Positions 1 through 9,564 are shown, counted from the first letter of the stretch. The stretch is 64,000 nt of DNA from Enterobacter sp. RIT418 (GCF_003057745.1 NZ_QBJD02000001.1:372001-436000); one strand, 5' to 3'. The notes: generated from the sequence alone by a model not told the origin. A program made the numbers and translations.

Positions 1-314
1 TTACGCACCATTTTGAAGATGGCGTGAAGCGCATCATATTCGCTCACCGCGCCGCGAAGCGGGTTTTTCGGATCGATACCGTTAAACGCCAGCGCTTCCG
101 GCTGCAGGTTTGCGCCTTCAAAAGGTTCTACGTTAAAATGCAGCGTGGTGTCCGGTGTAAGCCAGCCCTGTTCATCCATCTTCAGCGTGATGGCGGCAAT
201 CTCAAGCAGCGCATCGGTTTTAGCGTTAAATCCGGCTGTTTCTACATCAATGACAACGGGATAAAAACCACGAAAACGGTCGCACAGACCGGTAAGTTGA
301 GCGTTATCGGACAT
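1..314 (-). CDS. rnt: Ribonuclease T, N-terminal part (cut by window edge)
   Basis: This is the first 104 codons of RNase T, a DEDD-family 3'-5' exoribonuclease that trims tRNA 3' ends and finishes 5S and 23S rRNA ends. The start is the ATG at 314 (protein begins [14 protein letters not shown]). The ExoI motif VIDVETAGF at about residues 20-29 carries the first catalytic Asp and Glu. The family length is about 215 residues, so roughly half the gene lies beyond base 1. It sits downstream of gloA on the same strand, the order known from E. coli. The remaining catalytic Asp and His residues cannot be checked here. Confidence 0.95.
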   Translation of the reverse strand, partial: MSDNAQLTGLCDRFRGFYPVVIDVETAGFNAKTDALLEIAAITLKMDEQGWLTPDTTLHFNVEPFEGANLQPEALAFNGIDPKNPLRGAVSEYDALHAIFKMVR

Positions 315-386
315 CAGGGTCTCTTACAAGGGGAAAAAAGCAGTGCGTATTATGGCAAATTTTAACAGGGGATGCAGTAAAACTAC

Positions 387-403
387 GGGCGCATAGCGCG
401 CCC
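387..403 (-). terminator. Hairpin after gloA
   Basis: GGGCGC (387-392) pairs with GCGCCC (398-403) across a 5-nt loop. On the minus strand it is followed after three bases by a short T run. It lies just past the gloA stop and could partly separate gloA from rnt transcription. Confidence 0.5.
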
Positions 404-410
404 TGCGGGA

Positions 411-818
411 TCAGTTGCCCAGACCGCGACCGGCGTCTTTGGCTTCAATCAGCTCGATTTTGTAACCGTCCGGATCTTCAACGAAGGCAATGACGGTGGT
501 GCCGCCCTTAACCGGACCGGCTTCGCGGGTCACGTTGCCGCCGTTGCTGCGGATGCGCTCGCACGCCTCGGCAGCGTTGTCCACTTCAAGCGCAATATGG
601 CCGTACGCGGTGCCCAGCTCGTACTTATCTACGCCCCAGTTATAGGTCAGCTCGATAACCGCTTCCTCGCTTTCCGGGCCGTAGCCCACGAACGCCAGCG
701 AATATTTGTATTCCGGGTTTTCGCTGGTACGCAGCAGCTTCATGCCCAGCACGTTGGTGTAGAACTCGATGGAACGTTGCAGGTCGCCAACGCGCAGCAT
801 GGTGTGAAGTAGGCGCAT
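411..818 (-). CDS. gloA: Lactoylglutathione lyase (glyoxalase I)
   Basis: A 135-residue cytosolic glyoxalase I, which converts the methylglyoxal-glutathione hemithioacetal to S-lactoylglutathione. The four residues that bind the Ni(II) cofactor in the E. coli enzyme are all present at the same numbers: His5, Glu56, His74 and Glu122. The length matches the bacterial nickel-type enzymes. It lies downstream of nemR and nemA on the same strand. In E. coli, NemR controls nemRA and gloA as one electrophile-response unit, and the spacing here allows the same readthrough. Confidence 0.97.
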   Translation of the reverse strand: MRLLHTMLRVGDLQRSIEFYTNVLGMKLLRTSENPEYKYSLAFVGYGPESEEAVIELTYNWGVDKYELGTAYGHIALEVDNAAEACERIRSNGGNVTREAGPVKGGTTVIAFVEDPDGYKIELIEAKDAGRGLGN

Positions 819-875
819 AATTTCCTCTTAACCAGTGGAATGGATTAACTTTTTTAACAGAAACGATGTTTGAGT

Positions 876-899
876 ATAGCGGCGAAACATCGCCGCTAT
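876..899 (-). other. Perfect intercistronic hairpin between nemA and gloA
   Basis: ATAGCGGCGA (876-885) and its exact complement (890-899) form a 10-bp stem with an AACA loop. No T run follows on either strand, so it is more likely an mRNA-stabilising or processing hairpin, or a weak attenuator, than a full terminator. Confidence 0.45.
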
Positions 900-917
900 C
901 AATCACTATGGCAGGGA

Positions 918-2015
918 TTACAGAGAAGGGTAGTCGGTATAACCTTCCGCGCCGCCGCCGTAGAAGCTTTCCGGACGCTGTGGGTTCAGCTCTGCTTTTT
1001 TCTGCAGGCGCGCAACCAGATCCGGGTTAGCAATGTAGTCTCGGCCGAACGCCACGGCGTCGATGAGACCTTTACCAATCAGGTCTTCCGCTTTCTCTGG
1101 CGTATAAGCGCCGGCACCGATGATCACGCCGTGGAAGCGCTCGCGCACTTTCTGGCGGAAGCTTTCCGTGTAAGGCTGGCCGCCGGCCCAGTCCGGCTCG
1201 GACATGTGCAGGTAGGCGATGCCGCGTTTTGCCAGCTCTTCAATCAGGTACAGCGCATCGGCTTCTTCATTCGGGCCGTTATCCACGTTCTGGAAAGAGC
1301 CGATCGGAGAAACGCGGATGCCGATGCGGTCCGGGCTCCATTCCTGGCAAACGGCATCCACCACTTCCAGCACCAGGCGGGCGCGGTTTTCAACGCTGCC
1401 GCCGTACTGGTCGGTACGATGGTTAGAAGACGGTGACAGGAACTGGTGCAGCAGGTAGCCGTGAGCGGAGTGCAGCTCAATCAGGTCGAAACCGGCTTCG
1501 CGCGCGTTTGCGACCGCCTGGCGGAAATCATTAACGATGCCGGGGATTTCGTTCAGCTCCAGCGCGCGAGGCATAGAGGTGTCAACGCGGATGGCGTTGC
1601 CGTTTTCATCGCGCAGGGAGGTGCGGGTATTCGCGCTCAGGGCAGAGGCGGAAACCGGGGCTTGACCGCCGGGCTGGATGCTGCTGTGTGAGATGCGGCC
1701 GGTGTGCCACAGCTGAACCGCAATACGGCCGTCTTCAGCATGCACGCCCGCGGTGATTTTTTTCCACGCGGCGATCTGTTCCGGGCTGTGCAGCCCCGGC
1801 GCGCCAGCGTAGCCTTTCGCCTGTGCGGAAATTTGCGTGGCTTCTGTGATAATCAGGCCCGAGCTTGCGCGCTGGCGATAATATTCACCCATCAGAGGCG
1901 TAGGGATGTCACCCGGCTCGATGCTGCGCAGGCGGGTAAGGGGAGCCATAAATACGCGGTTTGGCGCGGTAACGGCACCCACTTTCAGTGGGGTAAATAG
2001 TTTTTCAGCGGACAT
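918..2015 (-). CDS. nemA: N-ethylmaleimide reductase, Old Yellow Enzyme family
   Basis: A 365-residue FMN-dependent ene-reductase that uses NADPH to reduce N-ethylmaleimide, nitrate esters, nitroaromatics and other electrophiles. The Old Yellow Enzyme barrel is evident throughout. The substrate-binding pair His182/His185 and the nearby Tyr187 lie in the segment [10 protein letters not shown], and the following [11 protein letters not shown] stretch is the usual phosphate/FMN region. The gene starts at the ATG at 2015 with a good ribosome site. It is 53 nt downstream of nemR on the same strand and should be co-transcribed with it from the NemR-controlled promoter. Confidence 0.96.
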   Translation of the reverse strand: MSAEKLFTPLKVGAVTAPNRVFMAPLTRLRSIEPGDIPTPLMGEYYRQRASSGLIITEATQISAQAKGYAGAPGLHSPEQIAAWKKITAGVHAEDGRIAVQLWHTGRISHSSIQPGGQAPVSASALSANTRTSLRDENGNAIRVDTSMPRALELNEIPGIVNDFRQAVANAREAGFDLIELHSAHGYLLHQFLSPSSNHRTDQYGGSVENRARLVLEVVDAVCQEWSPDRIGIRVSPIGSFQNVDNGPNEEADALYLIEELAKRGIAYLHMSEPDWAGGQPYTESFRQKVRERFHGVIIGAGAYTPEKAEDLIGKGLIDAVAFGRDYIANPDLVARLQKKAELNPQRPESFYGGGAEGYTDYPSL

Positions 2016-2031
2016 AAAGACTCCTGAGTAG

Positions 2032-2045
2032 ACCAGTCGACTAGT
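2032..2045. promoter_or_regulatory. Imperfect palindrome in the nemR-nemA gap
   Basis: ACCAGTCGACTAGT is a 14-bp dyad with one mismatched pair. It is preceded by TAGACC (2029-2034), the same half-site as in the nemR operator at 2682-2697. It may be a weak second NemR site ahead of nemA, but the second GGTCTA half is not intact. Confidence 0.3.
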
Positions 2046-2068
2046 AATGGATTAAATAAAAACGCCTG

Positions 2069-2668
2069 CTACACGCGAGGCGCTGTGATACTGCTTTTTA
2101 CATGTGCCAGCGCGCTTTCCAGCGGCACGGCACTGCGAGAAATTTTGGCCTGCAGGTTTGCACCCAGCCAAAGGGAGTACAAAACCTGCGCCTGCGTCAG
2201 GGGATCACCCGTGAAGCTGAGCGTTTTCTCCTCGCGGCCTTTATCAAGCGCCTGCGCCAGAAGGGCAATCACGCCGCTGGCGCCTTTATCCATGGCAGTA
2301 CGCATATCTTCAGAAAGATCGCAGACTTCGGCAGAAAGCTTTACCGTCAGGCAGCCGCTGATGATGCCCTGCTGACAGAACTGCGTCAGCGTCTCCTGAT
2401 AGTAGTTCAGAACGCGATCGCGGAAGTTGCCTTCACCGCGGGCAAAGTGAACGGCCAGGCGCTGGTGGTAGCCAGCATAGTGCCGCTCCAGCATCGCCAC
2501 GCCGAAGGCCTCTTTGGACCGAAAATAGTGATAGAACGACCCCTTTGGCACTTCAGCGGTTTTTAACAGCTCGCTCAGTCCCATACCGGTAAACCCGCGA
2601 TGCATGCAGAGCCGCTCGCCGGTTTCCAGTAGATGTTCGCGCGTATCGTGTTCTGTATTTCTGCTCAT
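2069..2668 (-). CDS. nemR: TetR-family electrophile and bleach sensor repressor NemR
   Basis: A 199-residue TetR repressor with an N-terminal helix-turn-helix (about residues 10-55, ending in the typical KGSFYHYFRSKEAF). The redox residues described for E. coli NemR are conserved at identical positions: Cys21, Cys98, Cys106 and Cys116, plus Lys175, the partner of the reversible Cys106-Lys175 sulfenamide bond formed by hypochlorous acid. It represses nemRA and gloA, and is released by N-ethylmaleimide, methylglyoxal, quinones and reactive chlorine. Its operator lies 14 nt upstream of the start codon (2682-2697). It is the first gene of the nemRA-gloA unit. Confidence 0.96.
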   Translation of the reverse strand: MSRNTEHDTREHLLETGERLCMHRGFTGMGLSELLKTAEVPKGSFYHYFRSKEAFGVAMLERHYAGYHQRLAVHFARGEGNFRDRVLNYYQETLTQFCQQGIISGCLTVKLSAEVCDLSEDMRTAMDKGASGVIALLAQALDKGREEKTLSFTGDPLTQAQVLYSLWLGANLQAKISRSAVPLESALAHVKSSITAPRV

Positions 2669-2681
2669 GCCGTCACTCTAA

Positions 2682-2697
2682 TAGACCATTCGGTCTA
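2682..2697. promoter_or_regulatory. NemR operator
   Basis: TAGACC-ATTC-GGTCTA is a perfect 6-4-6 palindrome directly upstream of nemR. It matches the known E. coli NemR box (TAGACC, four bases, GGTCTA), so autorepression is expected. Confidence 0.9.
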
Positions 2698-2708
2698 ATT
2701 CAAGCCCG

Positions 2709-4340
2709 TTATGATCGACATTGCGCCAGAATATCCAGCTGCTGCTGATAAACGCTTGTTTTTATGTCCATCATTCCCAATACGGTGGAGAACAGATTAT
2801 CCTGTGAAACCGCATTTTTTGCTGCACGGTCGCGCAGGCACTGCTCGTTGACGCCAAAGTTTTTCGCATAGTCCGGGGACAGCCAGAACATAAATGGAAT
2901 ATGCGTTTGCTGCTCCGGTGCCAGCATATACGGCGTACCGTGAAGGTAGATACCGCTTTCCCCCAGCGATTCACCGTGATCTGACAGATAGACCAGCGCG
3001 GTATTCATGCTTCCCTGACGCGCCTTCAGCGCATCGATGGTTTGACTGACCATGCTGTCGGTGTACAGAATCGTGTTGTCATAGGTATTCATCAGCGCCT
3101 GGCGATCGCAATCCTGGATTTCGTTGGTATCGCAGGTCGGCGTGAACCGGCGGAAGTTCTCCGGGTAGCGGCGATAGTAGGCAGGTCCGTGGCTCCCCAT
3201 CAGGTGAATGACCAGCACCGTATCCTGCTTAAGCCCGTCCAGCACGTTGTCCAGCCGATAGAAGTTCACGTCGTCAATGCACGATTTATCCTTACAGAAC
3301 TGATCCAGGTTCCACTGGGTCATGTCCGTGTGCGGGATACGGTCACAGGCGCCTTTGCATCCGCCGTCGTTGTCGCGCCAGAGAAGATTCACGCCCGCGT
3401 GCTTAAGCACATCGAGCAGGCCTTCCTGGTGACGCGCAAGATCGGCATCGTAATGCTGACGCGTCATCCCGGAGAACATGCACGGAACGGAAACGGCCGT
3501 TTCGGTGCCGCAGGAGGTTGCCTGCGGGAAGTTAATCACGTTCTGTTTTTTCAGCTGTGGATTCGTTTCGCGCCCATAGCCGTTCAGCGAATAGTTCGCC
3601 GCGCGGGATGCTTCCCCCACGACCAGCACCAGCACGGTTTTCTTCTGCTGGCCCGCAATCAGCGGGCCTTTATGGGCGTCTTCCCCAATGCGCACCAGCG
3701 TTTGATCGCCGGCAAACCAGCGCGTTTTGCTGTATTTCATGAGGGCGCTGACGTAGTTCGCCGGGGTCACCATCTTGACGATGGCCTTGTTATTGCGAAA
3801 CAGTGACGCGTAATCTTTATAGAATACGGAGGCAACAAGGATAATCACCAGCAGCGCGCCCAGCATCGCGGCAACGCGCGTCAGCAGCGCGTACCACCAT
3901 TTACCGGTACGAATGCGCGTCAGCGCCAGCATTACAGAGGGCACCAGACCCGCACCCACAATCCACAGAATCATCTGCGGCGTGACCAGCGCGGTGGCTT
4001 CCTGCGAGTTGGTCTCAAAGACGTTAACCATCATGTTCTGATCGATAACCGCGCCGTAGGCGTACATAAACCAGGTCGCTGCGGCGCATCCCATCGTCAG
4101 CACAATCAGCAGCGGCTTGCGAATATACGGGATATTGAGCAGGCTAAAGACAACCACCCAGCCGCAGAACAGCACCAGCGGTACCGAGGCGGCGAAAAGG
4201 ACGTCATGCAGCTGCGATGGCGCGATGATCGCCCAGCTGCGTTGAATGAAAAGCGCATTGAGCCCCGTAAAGAAAAGGGCGCAAACCAGAGTGAATTTCG
4301 TATCGTTACACTGTAACTTTTTAATAGACCACATTTTCAA
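2709..4340 (-). CDS. EptA-type lipid A phosphoethanolamine transferase
   Basis: A 543-residue member of the EptA/MCR family, inner-membrane enzymes that move phosphoethanolamine from phosphatidylethanolamine to lipid A and lower polymyxin binding. About five N-terminal membrane helices (residues about 15-175) precede a periplasmic alkaline-phosphatase-fold domain. Catalytic and zinc residues are visible: Glu243 (VGEAS), nucleophile Thr281 in SCGTETAVSVPC, Asp454-His455 (SDHGESLGE) and His467, with several cysteines for disulfides. The start could instead be Met3. It sits between nemR and ydhL, where E. coli has nothing, and no basRS lies beside it, so it is probably a separate paralogue from pmrC. 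It looks chromosomal and intact, with no mobile element nearby. Confidence 0.88.
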   Translation of the reverse strand: MKMWSIKKLQCNDTKFTLVCALFFTGLNALFIQRSWAIIAPSQLHDVLFAASVPLVLFCGWVVVFSLLNIPYIRKPLLIVLTMGCAAATWFMYAYGAVIDQNMMVNVFETNSQEATALVTPQMILWIVGAGLVPSVMLALTRIRTGKWWYALLTRVAAMLGALLVIILVASVFYKDYASLFRNNKAIVKMVTPANYVSALMKYSKTRWFAGDQTLVRIGEDAHKGPLIAGQQKKTVLVLVVGEASRAANYSLNGYGRETNPQLKKQNVINFPQATSCGTETAVSVPCMFSGMTRQHYDADLARHQEGLLDVLKHAGVNLLWRDNDGGCKGACDRIPHTDMTQWNLDQFCKDKSCIDDVNFYRLDNVLDGLKQDTVLVIHLMGSHGPAYYRRYPENFRRFTPTCDTNEIQDCDRQALMNTYDNTILYTDSMVSQTIDALKARQGSMNTALVYLSDHGESLGESGIYLHGTPYMLAPEQQTHIPFMFWLSPDYAKNFGVNEQCLRDRAAKNAVSQDNLFSTVLGMMDIKTSVYQQQLDILAQCRS

Positions 4341-4485
4341 AAAAAACCATTCTTTATAGTGATAGCGTCAGTATAGGGAGGGAAGATTAGTGAAACCTTA
4401 ATGCCATAATTCTGTGCTAATCCTCTTGCATGCTGGCCATTTAGCGTCTTCACTGTAGTTGAATATTGGCCTTTTGGAGGTATTT

Positions 4486-4725
4486 GTGGCAGAGCAGCTG
4501 GAATTTTTCCCCATCCAGAGCCCGTGCCGGGGTATTTGTCAGGTTGACGAGCGCGGTTACTGCCGCGGGTGCATGCGTACCCGCGAGGAGCGTTTTAACT
4601 GGCAAAACTTTAGCGACACGCAAAAGCAAGAGGTGATTCGCCTCTGCCGGCAGCGTCTGTTGCGTAAATTACGCGCAAACAAAGCCGATCAAACCGAAGA
4701 ACCTCAGCAACCCTCACTGTTTTAA
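4486..4725 (+). CDS. ydhL: DUF1289 family protein YdhL
   Basis: A 79-residue cysteine-rich protein of the DUF1289 family, with the pattern SPCRGICQVDERGYCRGC that suggests a small metal-binding knuckle. The function is unknown. The start is the GTG at 4486 rather than a TTG nine codons upstream: GGAGG at 4476-4480 has ideal spacing to the GTG, and the protein then begins MAEQLEFFPIQSPCRG like E. coli YdhL. It is followed 48 nt later by ydhF on the same strand, so the two may be co-transcribed. Confidence 0.9.
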   Translation: MAEQLEFFPIQSPCRGICQVDERGYCRGCMRTREERFNWQNFSDTQKQEVIRLCRQRLLRKLRANKADQTEEPQQPSLF

Positions 4726-4773
4726 TCCGCTAATTGCGTATACTCAGGGCATGACTTCCTTGAGGAAAATGTA

Positions 4774-5670
4774 ATGGTTCAGCGTATTACCCTTGCCCCG
4801 CAGGGCCCGGAATTTTCACGTTTTGTCATGGGCTACTGGCGTTTAATGGACTGGAACATGTCCGCCCAACAGCTTGCCAGCTTTATTGAAGAACATCTCG
4901 ACCTGGGCATTACGACGGTCGACCACGCCGATATTTATGGCGCCTATCAGTGCGAGGCGGCCTTCGGTGAAGCCCTCAGGCTAGCGCCTGCGCTTCGCGA
5001 TCGTATGGAGATCGTGACGAAGTGTGGTATCGCTACGACGGCCAGGCCTGAAAACGCGCTGGGCCACTACATTACCGATCGCAACCATATTATTGAGAGC
5101 GCCGAACGGTCGCTGGCGAACCTGGCAACCGACCGTATCGATCTGCTGCTCATTCACCGCCCGGATCCGCTGATGGACGCGGATGAGGTTGCGCAGGCGT
5201 TTCTTGAGCTGCACCAGAGCGGCAAGGTCCGGCACTTCGGCGTGTCGAACTTTACGCCAGCCCAGTTTGCGCTTCTCCAGTCTCGTCTGCCGTTTACGCT
5301 GGCGACGAACCAGGTTGAAATCTCCCCTGTACATCAGCCGCTGCTGCTGGACGGCACGCTCGACCAGCTGCAGCAGCTGCGCATTCGCCCGATGGCCTGG
5401 TCGTGCCTCGGCGGCGGCCGGCTGTTCAATGACGATGAGTTCCAGCCGCTGCGCGATGAGTTAGAGGCCGTTGCGCGCGAGCTGAATGCCGAAAGCATCG
5501 AGCAGGTGGTTTATGCCTGGATCCTTCGCCTGCCGTCAAAACCGCTGCCTATCATTGGCTCCGGCAAAATTGAGCGCGTCCGCTCCGCGCTGGCTGCGGA
5601 AGCGCTGCAGATGACCCGCCAGCAGTGGTTCCGCATCCGCAAGGCTGCGCTGGGCTACGACGTGCCGTAA
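4774..5670 (+). CDS. ydhF: Aldo/keto reductase YdhF
   Basis: A 298-residue aldo/keto reductase with a TIM barrel and the family's catalytic tetrad region (HADIYGAYQCE near residues 51-61, His107-type and Lys positions following). The segment DRIDLLLIHRPDPLMD and the C-terminal PIIGSGKIERVRSAL, which contacts NADPH, are typical. It is the length of E. coli YdhF and colinear with it. The physiological substrate is not established. It lies downstream of ydhL and upstream of sodC. Confidence 0.93.
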   Translation: MVQRITLAPQGPEFSRFVMGYWRLMDWNMSAQQLASFIEEHLDLGITTVDHADIYGAYQCEAAFGEALRLAPALRDRMEIVTKCGIATTARPENALGHYITDRNHIIESAERSLANLATDRIDLLLIHRPDPLMDADEVAQAFLELHQSGKVRHFGVSNFTPAQFALLQSRLPFTLATNQVEISPVHQPLLLDGTLDQLQQLRIRPMAWSCLGGGRLFNDDEFQPLRDELEAVARELNAESIEQVVYAWILRLPSKPLPIIGSGKIERVRSALAAEALQMTRQQWFRIRKAALGYDVP

Positions 5671-5750
5671 TCTAAAAAAGGGTGACTTTCCGGTGAGTTC
5701 TTCGGCCCTGGTATACACTTAAGAGGCTAAAAAATAACCCGGGAGGTCAC

Positions 5751-6269
5751 ATGAAGCGTTTTGTTCTGTCTGTAGTTGCATTGGCTTTTTGCGCAGGGGC
5801 GCAGGCGGCCAGTGATGAAGTAGAAATGAATCTCGTCACGTCTCAGGGAATCGGCCAGTCTATCGGGACGGTAACCATCACCGAAACCGATAAAGGGCTG
5901 GAATTTTCGCCCAATCTCAAAGCACGTCCTCCCGGCGAGCATGGCTTTCACGTTCACGCCAAAGGCAGCTGTCAGCCCGCAATGAAGGAGGGCAAAGCCT
6001 CTGCGGCGGAAGCGGCGGGCGGCCACCTCGATCCGCAAAAATCGGGCAAGCATGAAGGGCCGGAAGGCATGGGGCATCTTGGCGATCTGCCCGTACTGGT
6101 GGTCAATAACGACGGCAAGGCCACGGATGCGGTTGTTGCTCCGCGGCTGAAAAAGCTGGATGAGGTTAAAGGCAAAGCGCTGATGATCCACGTCGGCGGG
6201 GACAATATGTCCGACAGCCCTAAACCGCTCGGGGGCGGCGGGGCGCGCTACGCCTGCGGGGTGATCTGA
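5751..6269 (+). CDS. sodC: Periplasmic Cu/Zn superoxide dismutase
   Basis: A 172-residue SodC with a cleavable signal peptide (residues 1-19, ending in AQA-A). Metal ligands are visible in [10 protein letters not shown], the [23 protein letters not shown] zinc-loop region and the late His of MIHVGGDN, and the disulfide cysteines are in KGSCQPA and RYACGVI. It disproportionates superoxide in the periplasm. A GGAGG-like ribosome site precedes the ATG. Its last 22 bases overlap the 3' end of the convergent gene ydhK, so the two transcripts are partly antisense. Confidence 0.96.
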   Translation: MKRFVLSVVALAFCAGAQAASDEVEMNLVTSQGIGQSIGTVTITETDKGLEFSPNLKARPPGEHGFHVHAKGSCQPAMKEGKASAAEAAGGHLDPQKSGKHEGPEGMGHLGDLPVLVVNNDGKATDAVVAPRLKKLDEVKGKALMIHVGGDNMSDSPKPLGGGGARYACGVI

Positions 6270-8281
6270 TCCCCAATCGTTCCCGGTGGCGGAGCCTGTT
6301 CCAGCTGCGACAGCGAGCAGTGCAACCGCCAGACGATTGACGCTAAATCGCGCGCGGCAGGAAGGTGATGGCGCGCGAGGCTATCGCAAATTCGCTGCAG
6401 TTCGGCAAGCGTCGCGCTGAGCGGGCGCTGCTGAACGCCGCGCTCGCTCATCACGTCTCTCAGCAATGCAATACAGATATCACGCACCTGCGAAAGCGGG
6501 TCTGAGCGCGTTTCCCAGGCGCGCAGCTGCCACACCACGTGCGAGCAGTTAAGCAGCACTACGCCCCAGCGCAGCAGCCAGCGGCGGGACAGGGAGTCCT
6601 GACTGGTGTTGAGCTGGCTTACGTGATGATAAACCAGCGACTCATACTCGTTTTCGCTCAGGTGGGGCTTACGGCTGAGCTGATCGACAAAGCCCCGGCG
6701 CAGCTCGCGAATATGGCGTCGGCTCTTGCGGGCGTCCGAGCCCGGGCGCAGGACCGCAAACGCCAGCCACGCCAGCCCGACGCCGAGGATCTTCGCCAGG
6801 TTGTCGTTGAGGAAATCAGCGTAATCATAAATCGGCGGGTTGGTGACGGAGATGAACGAGCCCATAAAGACGATCAGCTGCCCCCAAAGCCCCGCCAGCT
6901 TTGGCATTTGCAGCTTCAGCAGCTGCATGGTGGTTAACAGCGGGAAGAGAAACAGCAGGAATTGCCACAGGTCGCTAATCTGTACCATCAGTCCGAATTT
7001 CACCACGAAGCTGAACAGCGAGAGCAGCACCAGCGTGCGCAGCAGCAGCGTCAGGGAGTTGAACGGCGACGCGGCGACGGAGTAGAGCACGCAGCTGATG
7101 GCCGCCAGGGTCAGCGCGGCGCTTCCGGCGTCCCACTGGGTGGTAATCGCCCACGCGCCCACGAGCGTGAGCGCGCAAAAGGTGCGAAAGCCGCTCCACA
7201 ACGCCTCCATGTAGTCCGTGTGCCTCGTTAGCGCAGGGCTGGCGGGTACCGCAAATTCCGTTATCGGCGTGGCGTTCTCAACGGCCTTTATCCAGCGGCT
7301 GCTGCGCAAATAGAGGCGGCAAAAATAGTTCAGGCGCTGCCAGAAAGCGCGATGGCGGTAGTCGTATTCGTCCGTAGGGGCGAGCGGGGCGATAATGCGC
7401 GCCACGGTGTAGATGTCCGCGTCGGGGCGCGCGAGCGCGGCCAGGAGCGCATCGATCGCCTCTCGGGTTTGCGCCGGAGGCGTTGGCCAACTGAGCAGCA
7501 TGCGCCGCAGGCTGGAGATGGCGCTGGTCATGCGCAGCTGCTGGTGAAGCAGATAGTTAAGCAGCCGGTTCTGGCGACGGAAGCGGTAATGACTCCAGAA
7601 GGCCTGGATGCGCAGAAGGTTCATGGTCAGGATCTGGGCGATGACTTTCTCATGCGCAATGCGGATGTCGTCATTGGTATCCGGCTGCCAGAGAAGGCTG
7701 GCGTGCTCAAGCAGGCGGGTATGCATCGTTTTGAGGGCCGTGATGAGCGCCGTGCCATCGGACGTGCTGGGCAGTACCATCATCATCACGCCGCCGCTCA
7801 GGATACCGACGATCACCTCACAAACGCGGGCCTGCGCAATGTCCCACAGTTCCGTCGTGTCCAGCACGTTGACCACCGGAAAGGCGATGATCGCGGCGGT
7901 GTAGCCCGCCAGCTGAAAGGCGTAGGCGACGTTATTGGTAAAATGGGCGCAGGCCCAGGTGCAGAACCCCAGCCAGGCCGCCATGCTCAATAAGAATAGC
8001 CACGGATCGTTGAGGGTATGTCCCGCAATAATCAGCGCCGCCGTAGCTCCCAGCAGGCTACCGGCGACGCGCCCCAGGCTTTTACTGATCACGCCGCCGA
8101 CGGTGGGGAAGCTCACGACCGCCGCAGAGGTCATTGCCCAGTAGGGCTGATCCAGGTTGAGGTAGTAGGCGACGGTCAGCGCAAGGCACATCGCAATGCC
8201 GTTACGCAGCGCATAGCGCCACTGGGGGCGCGTCGCTTTAAGCCACGGCGTATTGCGCCAGGAAAAGGCCTGTAGGTTCAT
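6248..8281 (-). CDS. ydhK: FUSC-family inner-membrane transporter YdhK
   Basis: A 677-residue membrane protein of the AaeB/FUSC type, with two blocks of membrane helices (about residues 25-175 and 365-510) each followed by a cytoplasmic helical region. The start is the ATG at 8281, which shares one base with the ydhJ stop (TGATG), a sign of translational coupling. With YdhJ and YdhI it makes a pAaeB-AaeA-AaeX type tripartite export set. The substrate is unknown. In E. coli the ydhIJK genes are divergent from slyA, as here. The 3' end overlaps sodC by 22 bp. Confidence 0.92.
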   Translation of the reverse strand: MNLQAFSWRNTPWLKATRPQWRYALRNGIAMCLALTVAYYLNLDQPYWAMTSAAVVSFPTVGGVISKSLGRVAGSLLGATAALIIAGHTLNDPWLFLLSMAAWLGFCTWACAHFTNNVAYAFQLAGYTAAIIAFPVVNVLDTTELWDIAQARVCEVIVGILSGGVMMMVLPSTSDGTALITALKTMHTRLLEHASLLWQPDTNDDIRIAHEKVIAQILTMNLLRIQAFWSHYRFRRQNRLLNYLLHQQLRMTSAISSLRRMLLSWPTPPAQTREAIDALLAALARPDADIYTVARIIAPLAPTDEYDYRHRAFWQRLNYFCRLYLRSSRWIKAVENATPITEFAVPASPALTRHTDYMEALWSGFRTFCALTLVGAWAITTQWDAGSAALTLAAISCVLYSVAASPFNSLTLLLRTLVLLSLFSFVVKFGLMVQISDLWQFLLFLFPLLTTMQLLKLQMPKLAGLWGQLIVFMGSFISVTNPPIYDYADFLNDNLAKILGVGLAWLAFAVLRPGSDARKSRRHIRELRRGFVDQLSRKPHLSENEYESLVYHHVSQLNTSQDSLSRRWLLRWGVVLLNCSHVVWQLRAWETRSDPLSQVRDICIALLRDVMSERGVQQRPLSATLAELQRICDSLARHHLPAARDLASIVWRLHCSLSQLEQAPPPGTIGDQITPQA

Positions 8282-9141
8282 CAAGGCGTACCGATGGAAA
8301 CGGTACAGGTTGTCCCGGAGACCAGCGTAATGGCCTCCGGCAGCTTATCAAATTCGACCCGCACCGGGATGCGCTGCGCCAGACGCACCCACGGCACGTT
8401 CGGTTTGATGTCGGGGACGAGGCCTGAATCCGTTTCAACGCTCTGGTCGTAAATGGCGCGACCAATACTGGAAACGTGACCCTGTAACGTTTGCGAGCCG
8501 CTATAGAGCGTAATGGTGGCAGGGGCGCCTTGCTGAATGTGGCGCAGCTTGGTCTCTTCGAAATAGCCCACCACGTGGAAAGAGTGGCTGTCCACCAGCG
8601 CGAAGACCGGCTGCCCCGTGGTCGCATAGTTGCCCACGCGCGTTGAAAGGTTTGTTACCCAGCCGTCAACCGGGGCCTTCACCACCGTTTGCGTCAGCTG
8701 CCACTCGGCCTGCTTGAGCGTGGCTTCTGCCACGTTGACGCTGGCCTGCATCGCCTTCACGTTAATGTTTGCGGTGTCTAAATCTTCTGCGGAAATGTAG
8801 TTTTGCGATAAATGACGGCGGCGGTTGGCCTCGTTATTGGCTTTCGCCAGATCGGACTGGGCCTTAGCGAGCTGGGCCTGCGCGTTGAGAACCGCGATAT
8901 GGAAAGGCGTTTCGTCGATACGAAACAGGACATCCCCCTGCTTAACAAACTGGTTATCCTTCACCAGAAGCGAGGTGATACTGCCTGATACCTGAGGCGT
9001 TATGCTGACCTGCTCCGCGCGGATTTTGCCGTCGCGCGTCCAGGGAGACTGCATATAATAATTCCACAGCCACCAGCCCGCGATCAGCGCCAGAGCAAGT
9101 ACCATCAGGGTGGAAAAATATTTCAACGTTTTCATAGACAT
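8281..9141 (-). CDS. ydhJ: HlyD-type membrane fusion protein YdhJ
   Basis: A 286-residue periplasmic adaptor with one N-terminal membrane anchor (about residues 9-24), a biotinyl-lipoyl half-motif ([13 protein letters not shown]), an alpha-helical hairpin (about residues 85-140) and a second lipoyl/beta-barrel region ([20 protein letters not shown]). It should connect YdhK to an outer-membrane channel. Of the possible starts, the ATG at 9141 (MSMKTLKYF) fits the E. coli protein and lies 2 nt after the ydhI stop, whereas a start 12 codons upstream would run into ydhI. Confidence 0.92.
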   Translation of the reverse strand: MSMKTLKYFSTLMVLALALIAGWWLWNYYMQSPWTRDGKIRAEQVSITPQVSGSITSLLVKDNQFVKQGDVLFRIDETPFHIAVLNAQAQLAKAQSDLAKANNEANRRRHLSQNYISAEDLDTANINVKAMQASVNVAEATLKQAEWQLTQTVVKAPVDGWVTNLSTRVGNYATTGQPVFALVDSHSFHVVGYFEETKLRHIQQGAPATITLYSGSQTLQGHVSSIGRAIYDQSVETDSGLVPDIKPNVPWVRLAQRIPVRVEFDKLPEAITLVSGTTCTVSIGTP

Positions 9142-9143
9142 AT

Positions 9144-9380
9144 TCACCAGACAATCAATACGGCAAGGCCCAGACACACGGACAGCGCAAACAGGGAGAG
9201 ATCCATCAGCATGGGATGCCAGATATCGCCGGAATACATCCAGTCGCGCAATACGCGATGCGCAACGAGCCAGATCAAAAAGCCCAGCAGAACGGCCTTA
9301 AACAGCGGGGGAAAATAGACTGAAGCACCGACGATCAGGTCCTGAAGGGGAAGCCCCGTCGAGCTGTAAGAAAACGTCAC
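9144..9380 (-). CDS. ydhI: DUF1656 small membrane protein YdhI
   Basis: A 78-residue protein with two predicted membrane helices (about residues 25-42 and 58-77) and the DUF1656 signature around [13 protein letters not shown]. It resembles AaeX, the small third component of aae-type efflux sets. It is first in the ydhIJK operon and divergent from slyA across a 184-nt control region that holds a SlyA box. Its exact role in transport is unknown. Confidence 0.9.
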   Translation of the reverse strand: MTFSYSSTGLPLQDLIVGASVYFPPLFKAVLLGFLIWLVAHRVLRDWMYSGDIWHPMLMDLSLFALSVCLGLAVLIVW

Positions 9381-9527
9381 GAGCAGTGATCCTTTGCTAT
9401 GGGTAGAATGTTTTTTCTTAACACACCGAGGCGTCAGCTTTCAGTGTAAGTCATACTTTGTGCGTCGACGAATGCAGTATTGCATTTGTTTTGGCAATAC
9501 AAATGCTGCACACTATTCTAAAATCAG

Positions 9528-9533
9528 TATAAT
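9528..9533 (+). promoter_or_regulatory. slyA -10 element
   Basis: A consensus TATAAT hexamer sits 37 nt upstream of the slyA start. Initiation near 9540 would place the SlyA box (9537-9548) over the start point. The -35 region is not clear; GCTGCA at 9505-9510 has the right spacing. Confidence 0.55.
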
Positions 9534-9536
9534 AAC

Positions 9537-9548
9537 TTAGCAAGCTAA
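9537..9548. promoter_or_regulatory. SlyA operator
   Basis: TTAGCAAGCTAA is a perfect 12-bp palindrome and identical to the published SlyA consensus site. It overlaps the likely slyA transcription start, consistent with autorepression, and lies in the shared slyA/ydhI control region. Confidence 0.88.
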
Positions 9549-9564
9549 TTATAAGGAGATGAAA

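Noticed and set aside
2709..4340. Reading the EptA-type gene as a mobile mcr allele
   Set aside because: No insertion sequence, pap2-like gene, plasmid feature or codon shift flanks it. The neighbours are core chromosomal genes, so a chromosomal eptA-type paralogue is the safer call.
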